From NCBI GenBank assembly GCA_030695415.1, contig JAUYQZ010000017.1:1-62742 (forward strand): a DNA stretch of 62,742 nucleotides. Direction: 5' to 3'. The stretch is from Hylemonella sp. (GTDB lineage: Bacteria; Pseudomonadota; Gammaproteobacteria; Burkholderiales; Burkholderiaceae_C). Shown in pieces: positions 52,939-61,920 of this stretch; positions within the stretch are counted from its first letter, which is position 1; every line of letters begins with the position of its first letter. The notes beneath the pieces were generated by a model, which worked only from the letters and a program-made list of their open reading frames with translations, was not told the DNA's origin and searched no databases. The translations under genes and the position numbers were made by a program.

Positions 52939-54054
52939 TCAGGCGCTGAGGGTGCAGTTGCGTCCGGCCTGCTTGGCGCGGTACAGGGTCTTGTCGGCCA
53001 GTTCAATCACCGCCTCGATGGAATCGCCGGGCTGGCAGGCGGCCAGGCCAGCGGAGAAGCTCAGCCGCAGGCCGGGCGCGATGGCATCGAAGGACACCTG
53101 GGCCAGACTTTCGCGCATGCGCTGCACCACCTGCAAGGCTTCCTTCTGTCCGATGCCGGGTAGCGCCAGCAGGAACTCCTCACCACCCCAGCGCGCCAGC
53201 ACGTCGCCGGCGCGCAGCGTGGGCAGGACGCTTTGCGCAAAGGTGCGCAGCACGATATCGCCGGCCTGGTGGCCGTGGCTGTCGTTGATCTGCTTGAAGT
53301 GGTCCAGGTCCAGCAGCACCACGCTCATGACCTCGCCGCTGCGCAGCTGGCGCTTCTGCTCCGCACGCACCAGCTCCATCATGTGACGCCGGTTCACCAG
53401 GCCGGTCAGCTCGTCCTGGATCGCCAGCAGCCGGATCTGCTCCAGCGAAGCCTCGAGCTCCTGCTTCTGCCGGCGCAGGCGTTCCCGTAGCGCGCCCATG
53501 CGCACCGACAAGACCGAGATGCCGCCCAGCACGATGACCCCAAACGCCAGGTGCACCCCCTCCACCGCAAGCGGGTAACGCAGCGGTTCAGTCTGGCTCT
53601 TCCAGGCCATGGTGAGCGCCAGCAAAATGAAGGTGAACAGGGCCAAGCCGCGCGCCTGGCGCGGCGTGAGGCTGAACATGCTGTAAGCCAGCACCAACAC
53701 CAGAATCGCCAGCACGGCGCCACGCGCCGGACCGGTGATGGCGTAGGCCCCCACCATGGCCAGCACGCCGTGCACGGTCTGCGGCAGTGTCAGCGCAGGA
53801 TCGGCCGGGGCCAGGCGCTCGCTCCAGCCGCTGCGCAGCAGCCCATAGAACAGCAGCGACCCGCCGAGGTAAAACAGCGTGAGCCAGGCCGACGCCGTGG
53901 CATCGATAAAGCCCAGCAGGACCTCCGCCGCCTGCAAGAGAGCGAACAACAGGTAGACGGCCATGGTCAGCAAGACCATCGCCAGGTACGCACGACGTCG
54001 CCCGGGGGGGCCCAACAACATGGCGGCAAGGCTGGATTTCACGGCGGCACCCAC
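52939..54054 (-). CDS. Membrane-bound diguanylate cyclase
   Basis: A 371-residue protein with six membrane segments (about 20-190), a coiled-coil linker (LRERLRRQKQELEASLEQIR) and a C-terminal GGDEF domain. The active-site motif is GGEEF, a functional variant, and RAGD five residues before it is an intact RxxD inhibitory site. It should make c-di-GMP with product feedback. The start is uncertain: GTG at 54054 or ATG at 54021; neither has a clear ribosome site. It is one of two c-di-GMP proteins in the window. What its membrane part senses is unknown. Confidence 0.92.
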   Translation of the reverse strand: MGAAVKSSLAAMLLGPPGRRRAYLAMVLLTMAVYLLFALLQAAEVLLGFIDATASAWLTLFYLGGSLLFYGLLRSGWSERLAPADPALTLPQTVHGVLAMVGAYAITGPARGAVLAILVLVLAYSMFSLTPRQARGLALFTFILLALTMAWKSQTEPLRYPLAVEGVHLAFGVIVLGGISVLSVRMGALRERLRRQKQELEASLEQIRLLAIQDELTGLVNRRHMMELVRAEQKRQLRSGEVMSVVLLDLDHFKQINDSHGHQAGDIVLRTFAQSVLPTLRAGDVLARWGGEEFLLALPGIGQKEALQVVQRMRESLAQVSFDAIAPGLRLSFSAGLAACQPGDSIEAVIELADKTLYRAKQAGRNCTLSA

Positions 54055-54156
54055 GGCAGGCAGTCACATCGTTGTGAATCTGAGGAGGCGGACAACATCT
54101 CGATCCCTCTCAAGAGGCGGCTTGCGAGGGATCATGCCGCGAGTCCGGGCGGCGGT

Positions 54157-55971
54157 CTAGTCCGAGTTTTGCTGCAGCGCCCACATGCGTGCATAAGTGC
54201 CGTTTTTGCCCAGCAGTTCACCATGCGAGCCGCGTTCGATGATGCGCCCAGCCTCCATGACCAGGATTTCGTGCGCGTCCACCACGGTGGACAGCCGGTG
54301 CGCGATGACCAGGGTGGTCTTGCCCTGGGCCACGCCCCTGAGCTCGGCCTGGATGGCGCGCTCGTTGGCCGAGTCCAGTGCCGAGGTGGCCTCGTCGAAG
54401 ATCAGCACGGGCGGGTTCTTGAGCAGGGTGCGTGCGATCGCCACACGCTGCTTCTCGCCGCCCGACAACTTGAGCCCGCGCTCGCCGACCATGGTGTCGT
54501 AGCCCTTGGGTACGGCGGTGATAAAGGCGTGGATATGGGCGGCGCGCGCCGCTTCTTCCACCTCGGCGCGGCTTGCTCCGGGCCGGCCGTAGGCGATGTT
54601 GTATTCGACCGTGTCGTTGAACAGCACGGTATCCTGCGGCACGATGCCGATGGCCTGCCGCAGGCTGGACTGGGTGACCTGACGAATGTCCTGCCCGGCA
54701 ATGGTGATGCGCCCGCCACTGACGTCATAAAACCGGAACAGAAGGCGCGCCAGGGTGGACTTGCCCGCCCCCGAGGGGCCAACCACGGCCACGGTCTTGC
54801 CAGGAGGGATCAGGAAGCTCACGTCATGCAGGATGGGGCGTGCCGGGTCATAGGCGAATTTCACGTTTTCGAAGCGGACTTCGGCCTGCGCCAGCTGCAA
54901 GGGCTGCGCACCCGGCGCGTCGGCCACCTCGCGCTCACGCTCCAGCAGGGTGAACATCTTGTCGATGTCGGTCAGGCTCTGCTTGATCTCGCGGTACAGC
55001 ACGCCCAGGAAGCCCAGCGGGATATAGAGCTGGATCATCAGCGCGTTGATCATGACCAGGTCGCCCAGCGTCATGCGGCCGTCCACCACACCCTGGGTGG
55101 CGCGCCAGAGCATGGCCACCAGGCCGGTGGCGATGATGAGCTGCTGCCCGGTGTTGAGCACGCTCAGGCTGGTCTGGCTCTTGACGGCGGCGCGGCGGTA
55201 CTGCTCCAGGTTCTCGTCGTAACGGCGGGCCTCGAACTCCTCATTGTTGAAGTACTTGACGGTCTCGTAGTTCAGCAACGAATCGACGGCGCGGCTGTGC
55301 GCGGTGGAATCGAGCTCGTTCATGCGGCGGCGGAAACGCGTGCGCCATTCGGTCACCGTCACCGTGAAGATGATGTAACTCACCAGCGCGGCCAGCGTGA
55401 TCCAGACGAAGCCGAAGTCGAACTTGACGGCCAGCAGCGTGAGCACCAGCGTGAATTCGATCAGCGTGGGCACGATGCTGTAGAGAGAGTAGGAGATCAG
55501 CGAATGCACGGCGCGCGTGCCGCGCTCGATGTCGCGCGTCATGCCGCCGGTCTGCCGCTCCAGATGAAACCGCAGGCTCAGGGCGTGCAGGTGGCGGAAC
55601 ACCTGCAGCGAGATGGTGCGCGCCGCCCCCTCGGTGGCCTTGGCGAAGACCAGCTCGCGCAGTTCGGTGAACAGCGAGGTCATGAAGCGCAGGGCGCCGT
55701 AGGCCAGCAGCAGGGCGGCGGGCACCAGCCACAGCACGGCCGGGTCGCTCGGACGCAGGCTCACACCGTCCACCAGCTCCTTGAGCAGCAGGGGCACACC
55801 CACGTTGGACACCTTGGCGCCAACCATGAAACTCAGCGCGGCGATGACACGCCACTTGTAAGTCCACAGGTAGGGGAACAGGCGCCGCAGGGTGTCCCAC
55901 TCGGAACGCGTCGGGCTGGCGGCAGGCTGGGCGGGGACTTGGGGAGCGGCGGTTTCGCCGTGGCTGCGCAT
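54157..55971 (-). CDS. Atm1/ABCB7-type ABC exporter (fused permease-ATPase)
   Basis: A 604-residue half-transporter. Six membrane helices span about 35-335. They include NYETVKYFNNEEFEARRYDE and the SLLNYET-KYF motif characteristic of the Atm1/HMT1 branch. The ATPase has GPSGAGKSTLARLLFRF, VPQDTVLFNDTV, LSGGEKQRVAIARTLLKNPP and VLIFDEATSALDS. Bacterial relatives (for example Novosphingobium Atm1) export glutathione conjugates and metal-glutathione complexes. The ATG at 55971 is chosen; an upstream in-frame TTG is at 55980. It is divergent from a thioesterase gene with a 40-base gap. Confidence 0.93.
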   Translation of the reverse strand: MRSHGETAAPQVPAQPAASPTRSEWDTLRRLFPYLWTYKWRVIAALSFMVGAKVSNVGVPLLLKELVDGVSLRPSDPAVLWLVPAALLLAYGALRFMTSLFTELRELVFAKATEGAARTISLQVFRHLHALSLRFHLERQTGGMTRDIERGTRAVHSLISYSLYSIVPTLIEFTLVLTLLAVKFDFGFVWITLAALVSYIIFTVTVTEWRTRFRRRMNELDSTAHSRAVDSLLNYETVKYFNNEEFEARRYDENLEQYRRAAVKSQTSLSVLNTGQQLIIATGLVAMLWRATQGVVDGRMTLGDLVMINALMIQLYIPLGFLGVLYREIKQSLTDIDKMFTLLEREREVADAPGAQPLQLAQAEVRFENVKFAYDPARPILHDVSFLIPPGKTVAVVGPSGAGKSTLARLLFRFYDVSGGRITIAGQDIRQVTQSSLRQAIGIVPQDTVLFNDTVEYNIAYGRPGASRAEVEEAARAAHIHAFITAVPKGYDTMVGERGLKLSGGEKQRVAIARTLLKNPPVLIFDEATSALDSANERAIQAELRGVAQGKTTLVIAHRLSTVVDAHEILVMEAGRIIERGSHGELLGKNGTYARMWALQQNSD

Positions 55972-55975
55972 GGGG

Positions 55976-56007
55976 GACAATCACTTATAAGGTTTTCACA
56001 GATTGTC
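55976..56007. promoter_or_regulatory. Compact divergent promoter between the ABC exporter and thioesterase genes
   Basis: Only 40 bases separate the two ATGs. GACAATC (55976-55982) and GATTGTC (56001-56007) are perfect inverted arms. A palindromic CTTATAAG (55984-55991) between them can serve as -10 in both directions. The resulting leaders would be very short (about 7-15 bases). Confidence 0.5.
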
Positions 56008-56011
56008 ACCC

Positions 56012-56425
56012 ATGAGCGAACTTCCCAGCACCGCAGCCCTCCAGCCCCCGTCCGACGAGGAGTTGGTGCTCAAGGTCATCCCGATGCCAGCCGACAGCAA
56101 TGCCAATGGCGACATCTTCGGCGGCTGGGTCATGGCGCAGGTCGACCTGGCCGGCTCGGTCATCCCGGCGCGCTACGCGGGCGGTCGCATCGCCACGGTG
56201 GCAGTGAACGAATTCATCTTCAAGCAACCGGTGCGCGTGGGCGACATCCTGTCCTTCTACTCGAAGCTCACCCGCATAGGCAAGACCTCGATCACGGTGA
56301 AGGTGGAGGTCTATGCCGAGCGCTTCCTGGCCCAGGGTCAGTTCGTCAAGGTGACGGAAGCCAATCTGACCTACGTGGCCATCGACGACCAGGGCAAACC
56401 CCGCCTGGTGCCGCGCCGGCCTTGA
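56012..56425 (+). CDS. Acyl-CoA thioesterase (YciA-like hotdog fold)
   Basis: A 137-residue single-hotdog thioesterase. MPADSNANGDIFGGWVMAQV with the catalytic aspartate/asparagine segment NANGDIFGGW is the YciA signature. ATVAVNEFIFKQPVRVGDIL continues the family core. It hydrolyses a range of acyl-CoAs. It converges on the enoyl-CoA hydratase gene at the end of the beta-oxidation cluster. The ATG at 56012 is preferred to the in-frame TTG three codons earlier. Confidence 0.92.
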   Translation: MSELPSTAALQPPSDEELVLKVIPMPADSNANGDIFGGWVMAQVDLAGSVIPARYAGGRIATVAVNEFIFKQPVRVGDILSFYSKLTRIGKTSITVKVEVYAERFLAQGQFVKVTEANLTYVAIDDQGKPRLVPRRP

Positions 56426-56456
56426 AGCAAGAGACCCGCTGGGCAGGCCTCAGCTT

Positions 56457-57221
56457 TCAGACCTTGCTGAAATCAGGTTTTCTCTTTTCCATAAAAGCAC
56501 CAAAGGCTTCGCGCGCCGCCGGCTCGCGCAGCATGCGCCCGAAGCTCGCGCCCTCCTCGCCCATCTGCGCCACGATCTGGGCCGCCTGGCCCTTTTTCAT
56601 CAGGCGTTTGGTCTCGATCAGCGAAGACAAGGGCTTGGCCGCCAGCTTGCGCGCCTGCGCCTGCGCGTAGCCGTTCGCCTCGGTGGGCGGCAGCACCCGG
56701 TTCACCAGACCGGCTTCCTGCGCCGCCTCGGCCATGAAGGGCTCGCCCAGCAGCAGAGCCTCGGCCGCGCGGTGGTAACCGAACATCTGCGGCACCGTGA
56801 GGCTGGCTGCGAACTCCGGGCACAGGCCCAGATTGACGAAAGGCATGGAGAAGGCCGCGTTGTCGCCGGCATAGACCAGGTCGCAATGAAACAGCAGGGT
56901 GGTGCCGATGCCCACGGCCGGGCCACTCACCGCGGCGATCACCGGCTTGGGGAACCCGGCCAGCGCGCGCATGAAGCGCCAGACCGGCGCCTCCGGGTCC
57001 GCGGGCGGCGCGTTGAGGAAGTCGCCGATGTCGTTGCCGGCGGAGAACACGGTCTCATGCCCCTGGAACACCAGCACGCGCACGGCCGGGTCGCTCGCCG
57101 CCTGCGCCACGGCATCAGCCAGGGTGGCGTACATGGCCGAGGTGATGGAGTTCTTGCGCTCCAGGCGGTTGAAGCTCAGGGTGCAGACACCGGCTTCGGT
57201 GTGGACGAGGATGTCGGACAT
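56457..57221 (-). CDS. Enoyl-CoA hydratase/isomerase family protein
   Basis: A 254-residue crotonase-fold protein. The oxyanion-hole segments are ETVFSAGNDIGDFLN and SGPAVGIGTTLLFHCDLVYA. In the first, glycine-asparagine-aspartate follows the family pattern. In the active-site region PFVNLGLCPEFAASLTVPQM the second catalytic glutamate is at the PE of CPEFA. It may be a hydratase or a delta-isomerase. AAGGA lies 9 bases before the ATG at 57221; an alternative ATG at 57230 overlaps the previous stop as ATGA. It is the last gene of the minus-strand beta-oxidation run. Confidence 0.9.
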   Translation of the reverse strand: MSDILVHTEAGVCTLSFNRLERKNSITSAMYATLADAVAQAASDPAVRVLVFQGHETVFSAGNDIGDFLNAPPADPEAPVWRFMRALAGFPKPVIAAVSGPAVGIGTTLLFHCDLVYAGDNAAFSMPFVNLGLCPEFAASLTVPQMFGYHRAAEALLLGEPFMAEAAQEAGLVNRVLPPTEANGYAQAQARKLAAKPLSSLIETKRLMKKGQAAQIVAQMGEEGASFGRMLREPAAREAFGAFMEKRKPDFSKV

Positions 57222-57226
57222 GGTGG

Positions 57227-58051
57227 TCATTCCTTGAAATAGACGATCTGGTGCGAAGTACAAAGCAGGGTACCGGCCTCGTTCCAGAGCTGGGCCGACT
57301 GGTCAAAAAAGCCGTTGCGGAATTCCTGGCCGCGCGCCTGGCCCAGCAGGTAGCCGCTGCCGGTTTCCCGCAGCTCTTTTTCACCGGCGTGGAAATAGGT
57401 GGTGATGGACACGGTGCCGGCCGGCACGCGCGTGGCGCGGCGCAACCAGACCCGCGGGTAGAAGATGTCGGACAGGGCCAGCAGGGAGCAGAAGTCCAGC
57501 GGGCGCGGAGGCTGGTCGCGCATCCACAGCTGAGAAACGCTGTGGTCATGCGGGCGCCCGTCCCAGGCCTGCGGGATCAGGCCGCTGAGCGGCCGCAACT
57601 CGTAATGGTCCAACCAGGCCATGGCTTGGTCATAGCGCATGGTCGGAGCCTCGGCGGGCCGGGGCACCGCCGGCATAGGCAGGTCCGACAGGCTCCAGGT
57701 CTCGCGTCGTACGGCCGTGATCGCGGTGGCCGTGGTGGCCACCACCGGCTGGCCTTGGGCGTCGTTCTGCACGATGGCTGCCGTCCAGTGCTGGGTGGAA
57801 CGGTTGGTCCGCACCGCTTGCAGCTGCACCTCGAACGGCCCTTGCGCCAGGGCGCCGGCGTAGTTGACCGTGATGGACAGCGGCACGCCCAGCAAGGCCG
57901 GATGCTGCAGGATGGCCTTCAAAAGGGTGGCCGCCGTGGTGCCGCCGAACGGACCCACCATGTTCCAGTAGGCCTCGGTCGTGCGGCCCGCATAGCGGCC
58001 GGGCGCGATGGGGTCGAGCGCGAGTGCAGTGTCGAAGGCGTGCGATTTCAT
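57227..58051 (-). CDS. Acyl-CoA thioesterase, TesB-like double-hotdog family
   Basis: A 274-residue protein with two hotdog halves. N-terminal AYWNMVGPFGGTTAATLLKA and SITVNYAGALAQGPFEVQLQ, and C-terminal PPRPLDFCSLLALSDIFYPR with GTVSITTYFHA, match the acyl-CoA thioesterase II-like family. The substrate range is unknown. It is coupled to the enoyl-CoA hydratase gene (overlap or a few bases). The ATG at 58051 is the family start. Confidence 0.85.
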   Translation of the reverse strand: MKSHAFDTALALDPIAPGRYAGRTTEAYWNMVGPFGGTTAATLLKAILQHPALLGVPLSITVNYAGALAQGPFEVQLQAVRTNRSTQHWTAAIVQNDAQGQPVVATTATAITAVRRETWSLSDLPMPAVPRPAEAPTMRYDQAMAWLDHYELRPLSGLIPQAWDGRPHDHSVSQLWMRDQPPRPLDFCSLLALSDIFYPRVWLRRATRVPAGTVSITTYFHAGEKELRETGSGYLLGQARGQEFRNGFFDQSAQLWNEAGTLLCTSHQIVYFKE

Positions 58052-58176
58052 GGTGACGTAGTGTGCACCTGCGCCTTCGCCGCGTCCGTCCCCTGCGATA
58101 TGACGCGGATGGCCCGCCGCGCCAGCGCGCCGCCGCCAGCAATGGGCAGGCTGCGTGCCAACGCTGAGCTCATCGC
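58052..58176 (-). other. Short gap between thiolase and thioesterase genes with a 41-codon open frame
   Basis: A minus-strand frame from an ATG at 58172 encodes about 41 residues (MSSALARSLPIAGGGALARR, then AIRVISQGTDAAKAQVH). It ends with a TGA that overlaps the thioesterase ATG. It has no recognised motif. It could be a leader peptide that couples translation or chance. Confidence 0.25.
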
Positions 58177-59385
58177 TCAGACCCGCTCGAAAATGCCGGC
58201 TGCACCCTGACCTGTGCCGACGCACATGGTCACCATGCCGTACTTCAAGTTGTGGCGATGCAGGGCATGCACGACAGTGGCCGCGCGGATGGCGCCGGTG
58301 GCGCCCAGCGGGTGGCCCAGCGCAATGGCACCGCCCATCGGATTGACCTTGCTCGCATCCAGCCCCAGCGTATTGATCACGGCCAGCGATTGCGCGGCGA
58401 ACGCCTCGTTCAGTTCGATCCAGTCCATGTCGTCCTGCTTCAGGCCTGCATAACGCAAGGCCGCAGGGATGGCTTCGATCGGGCCGATGCCCATGATGTG
58501 CGGGGGTACGCCGCGGCTGGCGTAGCTCACGAAGCGCGCGAGTGGCTTGAGCCCGAAGCGCTTGACCGCCGATTCACTCGCCAGGATCAGCGCGCCCGCG
58601 CCATCGGATGTCTGCGAGCTGTTGCCCGCTGTCACCGAGCCGCGTGCGGCGAATACCGTCCTGAGCTTGGACAGGCCTTCAATGGTCGTGTCAGGGCGCG
58701 CACCTTCATCGAGGTTCACCATGCGGGTGGCCAGCGTCACTTCTGCGGAGTCGAGATCGACGCTGCGATCGGTTACTTCAACCGGCGTGATTTCGTCGGT
58801 GAACTCACCCGCCTTCATCGCCGCGATTGCCTTCATGTGCGAGTGGTAGGCGAATTCGTCCTGCGCGTCACGGCTGACCTTCCACTGCTGCGCCACCTTC
58901 TCTGCCGTGAGGCCCATGCCATAGGCAATGCCGTAGCTTTCGATGTCATCCGGATTGGAGAAGATGGCGGGCGAAAGCGAGGGCGAATTGCCCATCATCG
59001 GCACCATGCTCATGCTCTCGGTGCCGGCTGCGATCATCACGTCGGCTTCGCCCACACGGATGCGGTCGGCGGCCATCTGCACTGCCGACAGCCCCGAAGC
59101 GCAAAAGCGATTGACCGTGATGCCGCCCACGCTCTTGGGCAACCCCGCGAGCACGGCGCCGATACGCGCCACGTTCAGGCCCTGTTGTGCTTCGGTGATC
59201 GCGCAGCCGCAGATCACGTCTTCGATGGCGGCTGGGTCGAGCCCCGGCACCTGTGCAAGCGCTGCGCGCAGCGTGGTCGCCAGCAGGTCGTCGGGGCGCG
59301 TGTTGCGAAAGAACCCGCGATGCGAGCGCCCGATGGGCGTGCGGGTGGCGGCGACGATATAGGCGTCCTGGATCTGTTTGCTCAT
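58177..59385 (-). CDS. fadA: Acetyl-CoA acyltransferase (thiolase)
   Basis: A 402-residue thiolase. The acylated cysteine is in VNRFCASGLSAVQMAA (about residue 94). The catalytic histidine is in GGAIALGHPLGATGA and the second cysteine in TMCVGTGQGAAG, both at the C-terminus. ELNEAFAAQ is also intact. It performs the last step of beta-oxidation, cleaving 3-ketoacyl-CoA. It lies 36 bases after the fadN-like gene on the same strand and is almost certainly its partner. A 125-base gap then separates it from the thioesterase gene. Confidence 0.95.
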   Translation of the reverse strand: MSKQIQDAYIVAATRTPIGRSHRGFFRNTRPDDLLATTLRAALAQVPGLDPAAIEDVICGCAITEAQQGLNVARIGAVLAGLPKSVGGITVNRFCASGLSAVQMAADRIRVGEADVMIAAGTESMSMVPMMGNSPSLSPAIFSNPDDIESYGIAYGMGLTAEKVAQQWKVSRDAQDEFAYHSHMKAIAAMKAGEFTDEITPVEVTDRSVDLDSAEVTLATRMVNLDEGARPDTTIEGLSKLRTVFAARGSVTAGNSSQTSDGAGALILASESAVKRFGLKPLARFVSYASRGVPPHIMGIGPIEAIPAALRYAGLKQDDMDWIELNEAFAAQSLAVINTLGLDASKVNPMGGAIALGHPLGATGAIRAATVVHALHRHNLKYGMVTMCVGTGQGAAGIFERV

Positions 59386-59421
59386 GTTGTACTTTCTTCG
59401 GTCGGTTTGAAAGCAGACGCC

Positions 59422-61821
59422 TCAATTGCGTACCGGCTTGCCCGTGGACAGCATCCCCATGATCCGCTCCTGTGTCTTTTCGTGCACGAGCAGGGCGCAG
59501 AACGCCTGGCGCTCCAGCGTCATGAGGTATTCCTCCGTCACCATCGTGCCGGTATCGACATCGCCGCCGGTCACGACATTCGCGATCAGCGATGCAATGT
59601 GGAAATCGTGCTGGCTGATGAACCCCCCATCGCGCATGTTCACCAGTTGACCCTGAATCGTCGCCTTGCCGCTTCGGCCGGCCACCGGGAACTGGCGCCT
59701 CTGCGGCGCGCGATAGCCGCCGGCATACATCGCCCTGGCTTCATTGATCGCCACGAACAGCAACTCGTCCTTGTTGGGCACGATGATGTCGCTGTCCAGC
59801 AGGTAGCCCAGCTTGCGCGACTCGATCGCGCTGGTGCCGACCTTGGCCATCGCGGCCGCCGTGAAGCCCTCGGTGAGAAAAGGCAGCAGATCCTTGTGGG
59901 TTGAAAGCGCCTGCACCTCGGCCGCCCGGCGTGCAATATAGGTGAGACCGCCCGCGCCAGGTACCAGGCCGACACCCACTTCGACCAGGCCGATGTAGCT
60001 TTCCATCGCGGCGACGCGACGGGCGCAATGCACGGCAATCTCGCAGCCGCCACCCAACGCCATGCCGCGGATGGCCGCGATCACCGGCACGTTGGCATAG
60101 CGCAGGCGCAGCATGGTCTGCTGCAGATGGCCCTCGGCTTCGTCGATCGCGCTGATGCCGACGGCGACGAACGCCGGCAACATGGCCTGCAGGTCCGCGC
60201 CAACCGAGAACGGCTCGTCGCCCGACCAGATCACGATGCCCTGATAGTCTTTTTCTGCCATCTCGACAGCCATCTGCAGACCCTCGGCCACTTCGGGGCT
60301 GATGGCATGCACCTTGGTTTTGATGCTGGCGAGCAGCACCTGGTCGTCGAGGGTCCACAACCGGATCGCGTCGTCTTCATGCAGCGTCTTGCCTGCCGTC
60401 GTGTAGCTCGGCGCGTTGCTTCCCGCAACCGCTTCGGGAAAATGCTGGCGCGAATACACAGGAAGTACGCGGCGTGGCTCGAACTTGCCGGTCGTCGGGT
60501 TCCACGAACCTTCGGGTGTATGCACGCCGCCTGCATCGGCGACCGGGCCTTTGAACACCCACTCGGGCAGCGGCGCATTGGAGAGCGTCTTGCCGGCTGC
60601 AATGTCTTCATTGATCCACTGGGCCACCTGCAGCCAGCCCGCTTCCTGCCAGAGCTCGAACGGGCCCTGGCTCATGCCGAAGCCCCAGCGCATCGCAAAG
60701 TCAACGTCGCGCGCGGTCTCGGCGATAGACGCAAGATGCACGGCTGCGTAGTGAAAGCTGTTGCGCAGGATCGCCCAGAGGAATTGCCCCTGCGCGCCTT
60801 CAGCGTTGCGAAGCAGCTTCAGCCTTTCGCCCGCAGGCTTTTTCAGCATGCGGCCATAGACCTCGTCGGCCTTCTCGCCGCCGGCCACATAGTCCTTCGA
60901 CTCCAGGTCAAAGCGCAGCACATCGCGCCCGACTTTCTTGTAGAAACCGGCCTTGCTCTTCTGGCCGAGGTTGCCCATCTCCAGCAGCGTCTTGAGCACC
61001 TCGGGCGTGGCGAAACTCGGATAGAACGGATCGCTCTTTTCGTCGAGGTTGTCCTGCAGGGTCTTCACGACGTGCGCCATCGTGTCCAGGCCCACGACGT
61101 CGGCCGTGCGGAAGGTGCCGCTCGATGCCCGGCCGAGCTTCTTGCCCGTCAGGTCATCGACCACATCGAACGTGAGGCCGAAGTTCTCGACTTCCTTCAT
61201 GGTGGACAGCATGCCCGCGATACCCACGCGGTTGGCCACGAAGTTGGGCGTGTCGTGGGCGCGGATCACGCCCTTGCCCAAGCCGCTGGTCACAAAGGCT
61301 TCGAGGTCGTCGAGCACCCGGGGATCGGTGGTCGGGGTGTTGATCAGCTCGACCAGCGTCATGTAACGCGGCGGGTTGAAGAAGTGGATGCCGCAAAAAC
61401 GCGGCTTGATGGACTCGGGCAGGGCTTCGCTCAGCTTTGTGATCGACAGGCCCGAGGTGTTGCTCGCGACGATGGCGCCTTCACCGATGAAAGGCGCGAT
61501 CTTGTGGTACAGGTCGGTCTTCCAGTCCATGCGTTCGGCAATCGCCTCGATGATCAGGTCGCACTCCTTGAGAACATCCATGTGTTCCTCGTAGTTGGCC
61601 TGCTGGATCAGGGCCGCGTCTTCGGGCACGCCCAGCGGTGCGGGCTTGAGCTTTTTCAACCCTTCGATCGCGCGGCTGACGATGCCGTTTTTCGGCCCCT
61701 CTTTGGCAGGCAGGTCAAACAGCACCACCGGCACCTTGAGGTTGACCAGATGGGCGGCGATCTGCGCACCCATCACGCCGGCACCGAGTACGGCGACTTT
61801 TTTGACTTGGAATCTTGACAT
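59422..61821 (-). CDS. fadN: Bifunctional 3-hydroxyacyl-CoA dehydrogenase / enoyl-CoA hydratase (FadN-type order)
   Basis: A 799-residue enzyme. The N-terminal part is the NAD-dependent dehydrogenase (VKKVAVLGAGVMGAQIAAHL; IKPRFCGIHFFNPPRYMTLV; VANRVGIAGML). The C-terminal ~270 residues are a crotonase domain (GAIRGMALGGGCEIAVHCAR-type segment PVIAAIRGMALGGGCEI; GLVEVGVGLVPGAGGLTYI). This order is opposite to E. coli FadB and matches Bacillus FadN and the Burkholderiales enzymes. It hydrates enoyl-CoA and oxidises the product. The ATG at 61821 has AGGAG 8 bases upstream. The frame extends upstream only through repeat DNA. Confidence 0.95.
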   Translation of the reverse strand: MSRFQVKKVAVLGAGVMGAQIAAHLVNLKVPVVLFDLPAKEGPKNGIVSRAIEGLKKLKPAPLGVPEDAALIQQANYEEHMDVLKECDLIIEAIAERMDWKTDLYHKIAPFIGEGAIVASNTSGLSITKLSEALPESIKPRFCGIHFFNPPRYMTLVELINTPTTDPRVLDDLEAFVTSGLGKGVIRAHDTPNFVANRVGIAGMLSTMKEVENFGLTFDVVDDLTGKKLGRASSGTFRTADVVGLDTMAHVVKTLQDNLDEKSDPFYPSFATPEVLKTLLEMGNLGQKSKAGFYKKVGRDVLRFDLESKDYVAGGEKADEVYGRMLKKPAGERLKLLRNAEGAQGQFLWAILRNSFHYAAVHLASIAETARDVDFAMRWGFGMSQGPFELWQEAGWLQVAQWINEDIAAGKTLSNAPLPEWVFKGPVADAGGVHTPEGSWNPTTGKFEPRRVLPVYSRQHFPEAVAGSNAPSYTTAGKTLHEDDAIRLWTLDDQVLLASIKTKVHAISPEVAEGLQMAVEMAEKDYQGIVIWSGDEPFSVGADLQAMLPAFVAVGISAIDEAEGHLQQTMLRLRYANVPVIAAIRGMALGGGCEIAVHCARRVAAMESYIGLVEVGVGLVPGAGGLTYIARRAAEVQALSTHKDLLPFLTEGFTAAAMAKVGTSAIESRKLGYLLDSDIIVPNKDELLFVAINEARAMYAGGYRAPQRRQFPVAGRSGKATIQGQLVNMRDGGFISQHDFHIASLIANVVTGGDVDTGTMVTEEYLMTLERQAFCALLVHEKTQERIMGMLSTGKPVRN

Positions 61822-61835
61822 GTCTTCTCCTGTTG

Positions 61836-61913
61836 CCTCTCCCCGTGGGAGAGGGTTAGGGTGAGGGCTCTCCAAGGCCGCCCTCACCCCCGCCCTCTCC
61901 CCGAAGGAGAGGG
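61836..61913. repeat. REP-type palindrome doublet upstream of fadN
   Basis: Three inverted pairs are seen: CCTCTCCC-CGT-GGGAGAGG (61836-61854), GGGTGAGGGC (61859-61868) with GCCCTCACCC (61880-61889), and CCCTCTCC-CCGAA-GGAGAGGG (61893-61913). This is the widely dispersed "CCCTCTCCC ... GGGAGAGGG" repeat of many proteobacteria. The left arm of the element at 35888 has related sequence. Confidence 0.75.
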
Positions 61914-61920
61914 AGTTAAA

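Noticed and set aside
53551..56670. A 1,039-codon open frame on the + strand
   Set aside because: It runs antisense to the diguanylate cyclase and ABC exporter genes, both with intact motifs. Its protein is His/Gln/Arg-rich with no domain, as expected for the complement of GC-rich coding DNA.
61822..61887. 22-residue N-terminal extension of the FadN-like protein
   Set aside because: It is the translation of the dispersed REP repeat. AGGAG precedes the internal ATG at 61821.
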